Shown piece after piece: positions 13,506 through 13,556 of a stretch of DNA of 13,556 nt (position 1 is the stretch's first letter; each line of letters begins with the position of its first letter). This stretch comes from JBJFCE01 sp964437825 (GTDB lineage: Bacteria; Bacillota; Clostridia; Lachnospirales; Lachnospiraceae): contig CAYTIH010000057.1 of NCBI GenBank assembly GCA_964437825.1, forward strand, positions 1 to 13,556, written 5' to 3'. The translations under genes and the position numbers were made by a program. The notes under the pieces were generated by a model. The model did not search any database, was not told the DNA's origin, and saw only the letters and a program-made list of their open reading frames with translations.

Positions 13506-13556
13506 CGGGAGTTTGACAGCTTAACCACATAAAAATCCCCTCAAAGCCTTGACAGG

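Overview
The window looks like a chromosomal piece of a Gram-positive Clostridia-type bacterium, most likely a gut Lachnospiraceae relative. Pointers are the strong GGAGG-type ribosome binding sites, sigma-A-like promoters with extended -10 boxes, a clostridial-style chemoreceptor, and a GH113/GH3/SGNH-esterase set of the kind known from hemicellulose-using gut Firmicutes. This placement is inference from gene content; no rRNA or other taxonomic marker apart from part of leuS is present. No tRNA, rRNA, CRISPR array, insertion sequence or phage gene was seen.

Layout. (1) 1-948 is the 3' part of leuS (leucyl-tRNA synthetase), closed by a long stem-loop terminator. (2) 1162-1689 is a small membrane-anchored protein of unknown function. 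(3) 1690-1917 is a regulatory gap with a 25-bp tandem repeat, each unit holding the palindrome ATTCATGAAT, followed by a good promoter. It leads into a transmembrane methyl-accepting chemotaxis protein (1918-3639). (4) After a 12-bp-stem hairpin comes an AlkD-type DNA glycosylase (3813-4559), then a decayed, twice-frameshifted and truncated MATE efflux gene (4594-5038). (5) 5054-12261 is one tight plus-strand run: a GH113 beta-mannanase/mannosidase, a large GH3 beta-glycosidase, an SGNH (sialate-O-acetylesterase-like) carbohydrate esterase, a two-domain GT2 glycosyltransferase, and a 56-residue four-cysteine protein whose start overlaps the glycosyltransferase stop. (6) On the minus strand, 12316-13344 encodes a GT2 glycosyltransferase with a TPR-like tail. 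It converges on the previous operon at a perfect 15-bp hairpin. (7) 13345-13556 holds back-to-back promoters, one for this minus-strand gene and one pointing right, out of the window.

How the genes may work together. None of the three carbohydrate enzymes has a signal peptide, so they should act in the cytoplasm on imported oligosaccharides: the esterase removing acetyl groups, GH113 cutting beta-mannosidic bonds, and GH3 removing beta-linked glucose or xylose. That fits acetylated (gluco)mannan oligosaccharide use, but no transporter, phosphorylase or regulator lies in the window, so the pathway is incomplete here. The unexpected part is the end of the operon. A biosynthetic glycosyltransferase with an unassigned C-terminal domain, plus a translationally coupled Cys-rich miniprotein, follow the catabolic genes and face a second, protein-glycosyltransferase-like GT2-TPR enzyme. 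This GT2/Cys-miniprotein pair is the most plausible uncharacterised unit in the window.
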